64,000 nucleotides of DNA from Cylicocyclus nassatus (GCA_958299035.1 CATQJL010000112.1:65441117-65505116), one strand, 5' to 3'; counted from the first letter of the stretch, positions 10,708-21,687 are shown. A program made the numbers and translations. Notes: generated from the letters alone by a model not told the origin.

Positions 10708-11207
10708 NNNNNNNNNNNNNNNNNNNNNNNNNNNNNNNNNNNNNNNNNNNNNNNNNNNNNNNNNNNNNNNNNNNNNNNNNNNNNNNNNNNNNNNNNNNNN
10801 NNNNNNNNNNNNNNNNNNNNNNNNNNNNNNNNNNNNNNNNNNNNNNNNNNNNNNNNNNNNNNNNNNNNNNNNNNNNNNNNNNNNNNNNNNNNNNNNNNNN
10901 NNNNNNNNNNNNNNNNNNNNNNNNNNNNNNNNNNNNNNNNNNNNNNNNNNNNNNNNNNNNNNNNNNNNNNNNNNNNNNNNNNNNNNNNNNNNNNNNNNNN
11001 NNNNNNNNNNNNNNNNNNNNNNNNNNNNNNNNNNNNNNNNNNNNNNNNNNNNNNNNNNNNNNNNNNNNNNNNNNNNNNNNNNNNNNNNNNNNNNNNNNNN
11101 NNNNNNNNNNNNNNNNNNNNNNNNNNNNNNNNNNNNNNNNNNNNNNNNNNNNNNNNNNNNNNNNNNNNNNNNNNNNNNNNNNNNNNNNNNNNNNNNNNNN
11201 NNNNNNN
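10708..11207. other. Assembly gap of exactly 500 N
   Basis: 500 consecutive Ns, a conventional placeholder length. Any open frame spanning it is meaningless. Confidence 0.99.
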
Positions 11208-11232
11208 AAGCAGTGGTATCAACGCAGAGTAC
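11208..11232. other. SMART template-switching/PCR primer sequence at gap edge (contaminant)
   Basis: The 25 bases directly after the Ns begin AAGCAGTGGTATCAACGCAG and continue AGTAC. This is the widely used SMART cDNA amplification primer, not worm DNA. It shows that adapter-bearing sequence was used in assembly or gap bridging here, so linkage across the gap and the next few bases deserve suspicion. Confidence 0.95.
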
Positions 11233-11267
11233 TGCATGCAAATTCAAGATTATTGAAAACAAGATAT

Positions 11268-12180
11268 TGGAGAATCGTATATCAAAAGATTTGCCTTGAC
11301 CAACTGAATACAACGTTGTTTTCGGATTTTGAATATACTCATTCGGAAAAAAGTTATGGCCCTGCGTGATTTGCGTGATTCACATGAATTTCGCGGAATT
11401 CCGGAAATTTTGCATGTTCTGTGAGTGGTTTCGTACTATAAGAGATAGAGTGATAAAAACTCACACAGCGTTTTCTAAAGTACATTTCTTATTGTATATC
11501 AAAAATGATCCAATTTTGTGTTGTCAGTGATAAATGATAAAATGATGATATCAATGGCAACGACAGATAAGAATGGCTTAAATTCATGCGGTCGATCTCC
11601 ACGTTCATCTTCCATATAGGTACAGAATTTCAGCCCAGGCTTCGGCGTGAAGCAAGTTGAAGCAAAAATGCCATTCTAGGTAAGAATTGGCAGCAATGGC
11701 ATGTGCCGATGAAAAATCGATCGATTGCTGCAGCGAGGGATCTACCAATTGCACCGAGCAATAGAACTAGAAAAGCCTGTAGATCACTTATAATGAGAGA
11801 AAGAGCGATAGAAATTCACACAGCTTTTCCTACAGTACTTTCCTTACCATATGCAAAAAATGATCCAAAAATGTTTTGTTATCAGTGATAAATGATAAAA
11901 TGCTTATATCAGCGATAAGGATAGATAAAAACTGCCCAATTTTTCGCGATAGTTTTCGATAACGAGAGCTTAGTACCAGAACCTCCTATACGCGATTTAC
12001 ACTGTGATAAATGTTCACAAAAGCCTTAACGTAGAAAACAACAAGGTATCATTGTATGTCTACCCCGTCACTATGAACTACGGACATACCGTATATCAAA
12101 AGATTCGTCTCATCAAGCTGAAACCAAATCTTCACTCAGATTACAAATAAAGCTATTTTAAATGAAGTTATGGCTAAATC
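11268..12180 (+). repeat. Diverged direct duplication
   Basis: The block around 11268-11362 (CGTATATCAAAAGATT ... AAAGTTATGGC) recurs at 12088-12180. A second block (TCAGTGATAAATGATAAAATG, preceded by CACACAGC) occurs at about 11440-11555 and again at about 11785-11905. Similarity is moderate, suggesting an old tandem or satellite-like array. No gene is seen. Confidence 0.5.
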
Positions 12181-12290
12181 CCGCCTATCCCGCAAATCCC
12201 GCGAAGTCGCGAATCCCGCGAATCCCGCGAATCCCGACAATCCCGCGAATCCCGACAATCCCGCGAATCCCGACAATCCCGCAGTTTTGG
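12181..12290 (+). repeat. 9/18-bp minisatellite, AATCCCGCG / AATCCCGAC
   Basis: About a dozen 9-bp units, in the last part alternating AATCCCGCG and AATCCCGAC. Two frames stay open through it because the period is a multiple of three, giving NPANPDNPA-type peptide. There is no reason to believe it is translated. Confidence 0.85.
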
Positions 12291-12365
12291 ACAAATTCCA
12301 CCGCTGCAACTGTAGTCGATTTGCGAGGGATTTACCTAAGAATTCAAGAAGATTTTTGCTTAGAG

Positions 12366-12645
12366 ATGTAACGCACGGTTGTCATCATCCTTATGGCGAC
12401 TACCAAGCCATTATAACTCCAGTAAGCGATTCAAACCCACGATTTATCTTTTGAAGAGTACTTTCGTCCTCTCGAAATTACCGATCTTACATAAAAAAGC
12501 TTTTGAAATGAGTAGTTGTTTACAATTCATTCCCGATGTTCGGCATCGCGTGGTAGGTTTCAAAAACATTATTTTACGAGTTCGAGGAAGGCACGTGGAT
12601 AGTAGGACCAGTGCGAACCTCTGCGAAGCAGAGGTGACGCACTGG
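12366..12645 (+). mobile_element. 3' fragment of non-autonomous Helitron, family N2
   Basis: Matches the last about 280 bp of the elements at 50072-50771 and 62708-63369. It ends in the hairpin CCTCTGCGAAGCAGAGG inside a CCAGTGCG/CGCACTGG stem, then CTGG followed by T, as expected of a Helitron 3' end (CTRR before T). The 5' part is missing. Confidence 0.6.
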
Positions 12646-13281
12646 TACCGTATAACCACCATAACTCTATGAGAAGGTCCCAATATGCAGAGAAAGTATG
12701 AAATTCGTAATCAGCATGTCGAATAAGTTCTCTGGACCAAACTCCAGCCGAAATCATGATTTTGGCTTCCTACAGTACACGAACCCGGGGAGGCGTTCTG
12801 CGGAGAAAGTGTGATATATCTTTTCAGCGCGTAAGATAACTCTTATACACGAAATTTGAGCAAGCTCTATGACAAAAATTTTGGGGCCTGGATAGCCGAG
12901 TAACGCCAAACTGATATTGTGTTCGTAATCAGCATGCTCGATTACCCCTCTGTGCCAACTCCCAGCCCCGTAGCTCAAACTTCGCAAAAAAAATTGATAA
13001 AAGTAATGGACGATTTGAAAAACTAATATTGATCAGCATGCTCGATTACCCCCTGTGCAAACTCCCAGCCCCGTGGGTGAACTCAGCAAAAAAATCGATA
13101 AAAATCGATAAAATCGAGAAAAGTAGCCTATGACACCCGACCGGCCCCGAAGTGTATGTGTGCCAAGTTTGGTCCGGGTCGGTTCAGAAATAAAAATTTC
13201 TATTAGGAACATACGTACATACAGACATACAGACAGACATACATACAGACATACATACAGACATTCAGCTTTATATATAAG
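12646..13281 (-). mobile_element. Non-autonomous Helitron, family N1, 3'-truncated
   Basis: The high-coordinate end has the family's 5' head read on minus: TTATATATAAAGCTGAATGT, a (TGTC)n microsatellite, then the block containing CCAAACTTGGCACACATACA. The interior carries GATTACGAACACAATA-type modules with CATGCTGATTACG motifs. The expected 3' hairpin and CTAG are absent, and it abuts the end of the N2 fragment. No protein is encoded. Confidence 0.65.
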
Positions 13282-14291
13282 CATACATACAGCTTTCAAA
13301 TGCATATATACACTTTGCAAAACCCAATGCAAAATTGTGAGAAAATCGAAAGAAAAAATGGGACTGGACTTATTACACAACCTTATAAAGTATTTGTCGT
13401 TGAGATTCGACCGAGGCGAAGAAGAAAAGAGTTTGAAAATGAAATTTCCAAAACTGCCCGGAAACCTTTTTCACAACCTAATAGGAAGGAAATGACTTTT
13501 CCACCAATGCCGACGCGTCTATATGAGGGCGACCATCGTCTGATGTCATCACTATCGATGACAAAATGCGTTATTTACCGTACTTGAGTTGATAAGTTTT
13601 GGCCAACAGCTTCCACATTGTCACAAAGGACATAAAATCGTTTGTCAATAACATGCACTCGTTTCGGCTATTCATGCACGTTTTCTTCTGCATTTGCTGT
13701 TCAACTCTGTGTTTACAAGAAAAGTTTTAGGACATTCCTTTGTTGTTGTCAAAACCTTCTTTTATGCTATTCTGAAAAAGGCAAAAAGAAAGAAAGATGC
13801 GAAGTCCTACCGCATTTACGGCTAACACAATGTTAAACTCAAGTAGTAAGGACCTCCAAACATAAGCACTAATCAGGCTCACGATTACACTGTTAAGAGA
13901 AGCTTTAAAGGATGTAAATTTATGCCAGGAGTATGCATGAAGAGCGAAGAAAAATTCGGATACAAATACTTTATACTTATGTGACTTGGCCAATTGAAAG
14001 CCATTAATGAGTCAAAATTACTGAGATCCAAGAACGGCTGCCCTAACATCCGCGTCGACATTGAGAGGTCGACTCATTTCACACGCTTAAAACCTTTCGG
14101 CGGTACTTTTGGGGTGGAACGAGGCTAGTCAGGATGAAGGAGGCTGGTGTGTTAGACGTTAGAACAAATTTCTGATAATCCGGGCGCCTGAAGAAGAGGG
14201 TTGGGCAAAACGTTAGGCCGTTACTACCAAAAAAGACTCGCTACTAAATTTAAAGCCCTACTAGCCTTGCTTAGCCTACTCACCTGCACGA
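13282..14291. other. No gene recognised
   Basis: Unique-looking A/T-rich DNA with only short open frames and no repeat family shared with the rest of the window that I could see. Confidence 0.35.
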
Positions 14292-14455
14292 TACATATAG
14301 GCCGTCCGCGCAGGGCGCGGAGAGTGCGCAAGGTGTGTATTGCGCGTCACTCCTCTTTCCCCGTGCACTCTCGCCGCCTGTTTTTCTCTGCGCTCAACTA
14401 TTCTTTGGACGCAACAGCGTTGCTCTCCGCGCGCAGCGCGGACAACGTATACCTG
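14292..14455. repeat. Small GC-rich hairpin MITE
   Basis: GTCCGCGCAGGGCGCGGAGAG on the left mirrors CTCTCCGCGCGCAGCGCGGAC on the right, about 160 bp overall. Small palindromic MITE-like unit without coding capacity. Confidence 0.55.
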
Positions 14456-14616
14456 AGACAACCAAATGTGCTAAGCTAAAAATCGAAACTTGTAAGAAAC
14501 GAGTTGAAATAAGGTACATGTGTTAGGAACATGGAACATGAGTATCGATTGTTAGGTAGTACTCTGAAATATTTACAGACTTTGTGCTCTTCAACCCCAC
14601 AAAAATCGCTAAAATA

Positions 14617-16056
14617 CCCTACTTTCCGGAGTATAAGACGCATTTTTGTGCACCGCGCGCGAGCAGTTTCGCGACGACGCGGGCGATGTGCGGCGCTGCA
14701 AAGGCAGCGATATCAACTTTTCGTAAGTTTTAAGCATTCTTTCTCTGTTGAATTTCTTGTGGCCATATGTTGTTTGAAAAATCAGGCTGCTCTATCTTTA
14801 CTTCATCATATGTCGCTAAACAAAAATTTTACACTGAAACACTACTGTTATCATTTGAAACTCGTCCAAGATTTGTCACTGAGTTTGTTTAAGTCTACAT
14901 CTAGTCAAATTTTAGTTAAACTTTTCCAAAACTTGAAAGCACTGACATCCTGACTTTGAAGCGCCCATTCAGCAATCTCCAGGAGTATAGATAAGGGACC
15001 ATTAAAGTTCAGCTCAGACCCAAACCCAAATCTCGATCGCAACTTCCGCGTTAACGTTCGCGCGGCAGGTGCGCCTTATATTAAGTTGTTACATAAGTTT
15101 TGTTACACTTTAACTTCTTACGACGATAAGTCATGCACCTCATATTCTTTACAGGGCTGCAGGGTACCATTCGATATAGCAAAGCAAGCTTTACAAGATA
15201 GTTTGCAAAAGTTCGCACCAACTTCGACCTATTGTAAGTTTGCATCCAAAATTTGAGCCGTACTGAAGGCTCAAAAATTAGTAAAAATTCATATCTTAGT
15301 TTAAGAAAATCTTTCGAATTTCCAACTTGCTTATAAAAATTGCACACTATATCAAACACTCATATTTGCTGTTGCTTTATTTTTTCCTTATTCAGAAATT
15401 GAGAAAACGATGATCTTCTTGTTCTTACAAAAAAAAAGAGCTATGCTGTTTCTATTCATGTAGCTGTATATTACAAGCTAGAAGTATAACCGTAAATTTT
15501 CAGCTTTCCAGAAGCCCTAATTCTCGAAAAATACCGAATTTAGCTTTTTTCACCCGGGTGTTCAACGCCAAATTAGTACTTCTCGGAAACTAAAAATTCT
15601 GGAAAGCTAAGAATTTTCGTTTATACTGGGCTTGTAGTATACAGCTGCATAAATAGAAACAGCATACCTTCGTTTTTGTAAAAACAAGAAAATTTTCGTT
15701 TTCTCGATTTCTAAATAAGGAAAAAATACAGCAACGGTACATGTGAGTGTCTGATATAGTGTACAACCTCTGTGAGCAAGCTGGAGATTTGTAGGATTTT
15801 TTTGAACGAAGATATGAATTTGCAATTGTTTAAGCCATCTGTACGATTAAGATTTTAGATGCAAACTCACAGTGGGTCGAAGTTGGTGCCAACTTTTGCA
15901 CACCATCTTGTAGAGCTTGCTTTGCTCTATCGTATGGTACCCTGCAGCCCTGTAAAGAATATGAGGTGCATGACTTATCGTCGTAAGAATCAAAGCGTAA
16001 CAAGACTTATGTAACAACCTAATACATGGGTGAGCCTTATACTCCGGAAAATAGGG
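14617..16056. mobile_element. TA-target MITE with CCCTACTTTCCGGAGTATAAG termini
   Basis: The left end CCCTACTTTCCGGAGTATAA and right end TTATACTCCGGAAAATAGGG are inverted repeats flanked by TA on both sides (14615-14616, 16057-16058), suggesting Tc1/mariner-type insertion. Inside, a second inverted repeat (about 15065-16035) pairs CTTACGACGATAAGTCATGC with GCATGACTTATCGTCGTAAG and extends over most of the interior. No transposase is present, so it is non-autonomous. Confidence 0.7.
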
Positions 16057-16608
16057 TAGTTTTGTTTGGCATCCCACTATTTTCACTTCGTATAGCTGCT
16101 TTGCGTTTAGAATACATGTGGTCCTTCCTTCTCTCAATCTTGCAGACAAATAATCTATCATTTAGGGGATTGCAATTTCAAGGTATCTAAGCCTCGAGCT
16201 ATAAAGAAAGTTATTTTGATGAATAAACAGTAATTCAAAGATAGGAATTTCAAAAAGAGTGATAAGGAATTCCAATAAGCAGGCTTTTTCAGATATAGTT
16301 GAGACAGGATTATAATTTTGATGGCAATCAAAAAGGCTTATATACAGCCGTGTTTAATGGTCCGATGGTCGGACTGGATAGGGTTGCGGGAAAGAAGGCA
16401 AAAATAGCCACATTCTGTTAATCTTGAGCAATCCGTCTTTATCAGGCCGATCGGTCAAGGAGATCCCGTGTCCGTCACAGACTGCACATATAAGAATTAA
16501 ACGTAGAGATTGCTGAATATTTTCCACTTTTTTCAACAGGTTTTGGATCGATAAAACATGGTGCATCACGTGGAAATTGATGATCTTCCCGCAAAAAGTT
16601 TTGTCTTA
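16057..16608. other. No gene recognised
   Basis: No supported coding frame or recognised repeat between the two MITEs. The following 16840-17106 is likewise unassigned. Confidence 0.35.
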
Positions 16609-16839
16609 AGGGCCGGGCATACTTCACGCGACTTCAGTCGCGGCGCGATTTGGCGATTCGTCAGAAGTCTACAGATACAACACTAGCAAACTGCGCATGC
16701 TTGGTGTGTATAGCTTACGTGGATTGATAAAATGCCCTATTTTCTGTACATTTAGAATGTGCTTACAGTGAGTTATGCACAGTTTGGAATATTGCCAAAT
16801 CGCGTCGCGACTGAAATTGCGTGAAGTATGCCTGGTCCT
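16609..16839. mobile_element. Harbinger-like MITE (AGGGCCGGGCATACTT family), copy 1
   Basis: 231 bp with inverted termini AGGGCCGGGCATACTTCACG and CGTGAAGTATGCCTGGTCCT-like ends, flanked by TTA on both sides (16606-16608 and 16840-16842). A 3-bp TTA duplication is typical of PIF/Harbinger. Subterminal CAGTCGCG/CGCGACTG repeats are conserved in the copies at 31392 and 52958. Confidence 0.75.
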
Positions 16840-17106
16840 TTAGCTCGAGTGGCCGCTGTAAAGGGACATGTGCGTGTTTTTGTACTTCGAAGATCATACC
16901 CTCGATAATCGTTCGGGATATATGAACAATGACAAATCGAACACGGTTGCAAGATTGTGTGGCAAAGGGAAAAACGCATGCGAGGTCGCAATTTTTCTTT
17001 GCTTTAGTCTCCAAACAGTGACTCTATCAATGATGAGCATCATGGATAGGCGGGCAGGGAGGTATTTGAGTAGTTTCTATAACTTTTTGAAGGGTTTTTC
17101 AAAATG

Positions 17107-17842
17107 TAGGTTGAAATTATGTACAATGTCGGGCAAGAAGTGTGGCACACGACCGCCGTAGACGACATTAATAACAGCTGAGCTTCTGATTTTATTAGAA
17201 ATTAATTTTAATTTTCTAACTTTATTAGAAAGAAGAAGTCTTTCTTTTTCTAAAAGATACCTCGATGAGCTGCAGCTATGCATTCATCGCAGAGATAAAA
17301 ATACAAAAAGAAGACCACTTGAGATCAGATTACTTTGAGTTAGGGCGCCAAAAGTTTGGAACACCGAAGAAAAATCTGAAATTGCCAGCATATGAGTTCT
17401 ATGACCTACCCTTTGCATCTGAGAAAAAATTGTGCTGTTTGGACGTCTCAGTGAAAAGTTATAATTTTCGAGAAAAAGCGGCAAATTAGTCAAATTTGGC
17501 GTTTTCTATTGTAAACTCGAGAATTACAACTTTTCACAGAGACCTCCGAACAGCACAGTTTTTTCTCAGATGCAAAGTGTAGGTCATAAAACTTATTTAC
17601 TGACTACTTCAGATTTCTCTGCGGCGAGACTTTTGGTGGCCTAACTTAAAATGGTCAAAGCTCAAGTGCTCTTCTTTTTCCATTTTTATCTCTGCGATGA
17701 ATTCATATTTGCAGATCGTCGAGGTATTACAAAGAGGAAGACTTCTTCTTTCTAATAAAATTAGAAAGAAGCAGATCCGTTGTTACAGCAGGAAGTTACA
17801 AATTTTCAAATACGAAACGACAGAACTTTCGGGACAACCTAA
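17107..17842. mobile_element. Mariner-like MITE with long inverted arms
   Basis: The right end reads GGGACAACCTAA, the mirror of a TTAGGTTGtCCC mariner-type terminus, and the left begins TAGGTTGAAATTATG. The arms match over hundreds of bases; for example GCTGTTTGGACGTCTCAGTG mirrors CACAGAGACCTCCGAACAGC, and AAATTCATATTTGCAG-type pieces occur near both ends. No transposase ORF. Confidence 0.6.
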
Positions 17843-17874
17843 TATATCGCGAAGGAGGGCGGCCACAGTATATA

Positions 17875-18485
17875 CAAGGTTTCCCGAAAAATGTGCCCAC
17901 TGTTTGATCGTTAATAACTCTCGTGTCATGAGGCCTTTCAAGAAGCTTGAGGCACCATTTAATCATCAAACTCTTCATGACTGTAGAATTGCAGTAGGAC
18001 ATCCGGGAAGGAATTTAGAAAATTGAAAGCGATTTTTTTTGCCTCAAAAAGAGAACAGAGCCAGAAACTCTTGCACTGGACTAATCGAAGTCCTCTTTCT
18101 AAATATGGAATTTGCACTTTACTGTAATGCTCCTTTCATAAGTTATTTTAGGTCCGGAAACAAGTGTTTTCCTGTGTTTGTCTGAAGCGTGGTTACACCA
18201 TTGAAACAGCTCAAAAGTGGTGAAAACATGTGTAGTGAAATCAAACCTTGCTACAGAAATTTCCACGTTTTTTGGAATTTTTCCCATCAAAATGCCTATT
18301 TCAAAATGTCGCTCTATGCTGAAAGTTTATACCGTAATCCTACAGTAATGAAGAGTGATTAACGTTTCGCTCCGCACCGTAATCCAAGTTGGACCTCGTA
18401 CAAAATGGTGGCTCTTCTCGAAAGACATCATGACCCGAGAGAGTTATAACGATCAAACAGTGTTCACATTTTTTGGGGCACCCTG
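17875..18485. mobile_element. Mariner-like MITE, ACAGGGTGTCCC family (B4)
   Basis: Termini CAAGGTTTCCCGAAAAATGTG (degenerate) and CACATTTTTTGGGGCACCCTG. Adjacent subterminal CACTGTTTGATCGTTAATAAC mirrors GTTATAACGATCAAACAGTG. The right end is followed by TA. Same family as 44932-45603, 46467-47141 and 57998-58671. Confidence 0.7.
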
Positions 18486-18611
18486 TATATTTCAATAGCT
18501 CAGATCTCGTAGTTTTTAAGCGAGAGATCTGAGTATATTAGTCTTCTCTAGTTTGAGTATGAGTTGCTGAGCGCAACCACTAAAGCGAAATTGGGACAAA
18601 CTAGAAAGTCA

Positions 18612-18654
18612 TCTTATATATAAAGCTGAATGTCTGTTTGTATGTATGTCTGTA

Positions 18655-18689
<35 letters not shown>

Positions 18690-19822
18690 ATGTGTGTACG
18701 TATGTTCCGAATAGAAAATTCCATTTCTGAACCGATCCGGACCAAACTTGGCACACATACGCTACGGGCCCCGGCGGGTGTCATAGGCTACTTTTCGTCA
18801 TCGATCGATATCGATTTTATCGATTTTTATCGATTTTTTTGCTGAGTTCACCCGGGGCTGGGAGTTGGCACAGGGGGGTAATCGAGCATGGGGATTCCGA
18901 ATACAATATTGGTTTTCAGGATTATCGATTACTTTTATCGATTTTATCGATTTTTTTGCAAAGTTTGAGCTACGGGGCTGGGAGTTGGCACAGGGGGGTA
19001 ATCGAGCATGGGGATTCCGAATACAATATTGGTTTTCAGGATTATCGATTACTTTTATCGATTTTATCGATTTTTTTGCAAAGTTTGAGCTACGGGGCTG
19101 GGAGTTGGCACAGGGGGGTAATCGAGCATGGGGATTCCGAATACAATATTGGTTTTCAGGATTATCGATTACTTTTATCGATTTTATCGATTTTTTTGCA
19201 AAGTTTGAGCTAGGGGGCTGGGAGTTGGCACAGGGGGGTAATCGAGCATGCTGATCATCCCCAAGGGGGTGATCAGCATGCTCGATTACACCCCTGTGCC
19301 AAATTCCATCCCCCTAGCTCAAATTTTGCAAAATCGATAAAATCGATAGAAGTAATGGATAATTCCAAAAACTAATATTGTATTCGTAATCTGCATGCTC
19401 GATTACCCCCCTGTGCAAACTCCCAGCCCCGCAGGTCAAACTTTACAAAAAAAAGCGATAAAATCGATAAAAGTAATGGACGATCCTGAAAACTAATATT
19501 GTGTTCGTAATCAGCATGCTCGATTACCCCCCTGTGCAAAATCCCAGCCTCGCATGTCAAAATTTACAAAAAATTGATAAAATCAATGAAAGTAATCGAT
19601 AATTCTGAAAACTAATATTGTATTCGGAATCCCCATGCTCACTTCCCCCCCCCCCCTGTGCCAACTCCTAGCCCTGTAGGTGAATTCTGCAAAAAAATCG
19701 ATAAAAATCGGTAAAATCGACATCGATCGATAACGAAAAGTGGACTGTGACACCCGCCGGGGCCCGAAGTCTATGTGTGCCAAGTTTGGTCCGGATACGG
19801 CGGAGCCGGGTAAGCCAGCTAG
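18612..19822 (+). mobile_element. Non-autonomous Helitron, family N1, near-palindromic
   Basis: Begins TCTTATATATAAAGCTGAAT after an A, continues with a (TGTC)n microsatellite, and ends GGAGCCGGGTAAGCCAGCTAG before a T. TC...CTAG inserted between A and T is the Helitron signature. There is no Rep/helicase. The block with CCGGACCAAACTTGGCACAC near the 5' end reappears inverted just before the 3' end, and interior modules also mirror each other around about 19263, so the element is close to a giant palindrome. Confidence 0.85.
18855..19214 (+). repeat. 120-bp tandem array inside Helitron, three near-identical units
   Basis: Three consecutive 120-bp units, each with GGGAGTTGGCACAGGGGGGT, GGATTCCGAATACAATATTG and runs of ATCGATTTTATCGATTTT. 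Adjacent units agree base for base over most of their length, implying recent amplification or an assembly effect. Two frames stay open because the period is divisible by three; these are not genes. Confidence 0.9.
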
Positions 19823-20436
19823 TAATCATTAAATTCGAAAGGCTCCCAATTCCTTAATATGCTGTTATTTAAGTGGGAGTTCTCATGTGGGCAAAGAAGG
19901 AGTAGTGCTTTGTATATGTAAGAGGATTTATCTAACTCATCTTGAAAACGAAGTTAACAAAGTTAAAAAATAATCGTTTCACTTGTGTGGCCCAATATTT
20001 GAAATTCCCAGGATTTGCTCGAACTCGGTTCATAGAAGTTATTTGAAATGCTTATTACGTAATTACTCATTATAATTGATAAGGTTTCGCTATGTTTACT
20101 GTTCTACACGATGATAGGTCAAATACCTCAGTGTGCACCCATTCTGCATAAAGGGTCTGGCGTTGCTGACGGATATCGTGTTACTGCCGTCACTATCACC
20201 TCACCAAGACCCCTCTTTCTTCTGTGACCCCTCACTGCGATCCCCAGGTGTGGCGTACCACAGCCCACGCTTGACCCTGGTTATATAAGAGGGTGCAGAA
20301 ATTAAGTGAAGAGAGAGATGTATGATATTTCAAGCCACATCAGTTGGCTCCGCAAATGGACTCGAAAGCCATCTAACTCCAAAAATAGTTTGCCGCGCCT
20401 TCAGTTCACGTGACTTTATTTTGAATAATTTTTCAG
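19823..20436. other. No gene; TATA-like element at about 20283
   Basis: Mostly unassigned. A TTATATAAGAG motif near 20281-20291 is TATA-box-like and lies about 155 bp before the candidate exon at 20437, but no transcript start can be shown. Confidence 0.3.
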
Positions 20437-20656
20437 AATAATTTTGGTGTCATACAATCCTCTCTTCACTGCTAACAAGCCTTTTGTTACCTCGGGCCGC
20501 GTGAATTCTCTTGCTTGCAAGAAGAGCGTATTGGAGCGCGTAATTGTTGATTCGGTAGAGAATGGGATCGGTAAGGCAGTGAAGCATTTGTCTCCAGAAA
20601 AGGCGGATGTGGAACTGAAAGAGAGGTGGGAGTTGCGGAAGCATTCTACACAGTAG
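20437..20656 (+). CDS. Candidate terminal exon of an unidentified host gene
   Basis: An AATTTTTCAG acceptor is followed by about 72 open codons ending in TAG. The sequence has natural composition (SVENGIGKAVKHLSPEKADV, then LKERWELRKHSTQ) and a basic/acidic helical C-terminus. I do not recognise the family. No upstream exon was identified. The 3' side runs straight into a large inverted repeat, which would form the 3' UTR if the exon is real. Confidence 0.42.
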
Positions 20657-20675
20657 AGCCCATCGAAGACAAATC

Positions 20676-21687
20676 GGGTAGCGATTACTTTCAAAAAAAT
20701 CCATGCTTGAATTTTGTTTTGCTTTTTTTTCAAAAAATAACTTCTGGTTCTCAACTTCTGGATCTCTTCTTCAAGCCAAATTTCTTCACATAAAAATCTA
20801 TTTATGACATTCCAACAAAGCTACTCGGATAAAATATATGCACTTTGCCATCCTCTATGCATCGGACGTGTGCTGATGAGTTTCTTTGGTGAAAATGGTT
20901 CTTGACAGTGCGTGCACATGACCACACCTGCCCCTCACCACTGACTTGTGCCGTTTTACAGGCTTTTAGCTCAGCCGGCAGTCGCTCCTCGAACCTGCAA
21001 GTAGGCTCGTTTGAAAGAGCGTGACTTCCCCAACCAAACAAGTTGAGTTTGAGAGATTCCGGCGAATTTACGGATGGGATGAAAAAGCGCAGCTTCAAAT
21101 AGTAGGCTAAAGATTTGTCAGTTAAAGTCGAGCAAAGCTGCTTTCGCCACCAGTTCAATCCTGGAAGTTAAAAACTGTAAACTTTCTTGTAACAGATGTA
21201 TTTCGAAGCTCTAAGGCTATTCTGGTGTTGATAAGAGCCTTCACTCCAACCACGCCTAAGGCTGCGCTTCTTCACCCCATCCGTAGAATCTCCGGGATTT
21301 CCCAAACTCAACCGCTTTGCATACCGTCCATACCGGTGTCGAGGAATTCAGGCTCGTTCGAAAATGAGCCGACATACAAGCTCCTGGGGCGACTGCCGGC
21401 TGAGTTACAAGCCCACAAAGCGGTGCAAGTTAGTGGTGAAAAAAGGATGGGTCATGTGCACGCACTGCAAGAACCATTTTCAGCAAAGAAACCCATCAGC
21501 ACACGTCCGATGCATAGAGGATGGCAAATAGCATGCATTTTATCCGGATAGCTTTCTTGGAATGTCATTTTAGATTTTCATGTGAAGAAATTTGGTTTGA
21601 AGAAGGGAATTAGAAGTTATTTTTTGAAAAAAAAGCAAAATTAAATTCAAGCTCGGGTTTTTTTTTGGAAGTAACCCCCATCTACCC
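20676..21687. repeat. Large inverted repeat, arms about 430 bp
   Basis: GCATCGGACGTGTGCTGATGAG on the left mirrors ATCAGCACACGTCCGATGC on the right. CTTCAAGCCAAATTTCTTCACAT mirrors ATGTGAAGAAATTTGGTTTGAAG. Both arms contain the finger-like coding segment of the next entry. The right end overlaps a TACCC that also starts the neighbouring MITE. Confidence 0.75.
21364..21531 (+). CDS. 55-residue mini-ORF resembling a BED-type zinc finger
   Basis: Lies in the right arm of the inverted repeat. It reads ...KKGWVMCTHCKNHF... and ends SAHVRCIEDGK. A tryptophan before Cx2C with a later His-x2-Cys pair resembles BED fingers of hAT-type transposases and transposon-derived factors. The mirrored copy in the left arm (minus strand, about 20840-20960) is frameshifted and has lost the Cx2C spacing. 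It could be a captured fragment of a host or transposase gene. Expression is unproven. Confidence 0.35.
   Translation: MSRHTSSWGDCRLSYKPTKRCKLVVKKGWVMCTHCKNHFQQRNPSAHVRCIEDGK

Noticed and set aside
10653..11369. Long open frames on both strands spanning about 700 bp
   Set aside because: They run through 500 Ns, which cannot contain stops; no evidence of coding.
18839..19254. Repeated-peptide proteins of about 125 residues in two frames
   Set aside because: Created by a 120-bp non-coding tandem unit within a Helitron; the period is divisible by three, so any open frame repeats.
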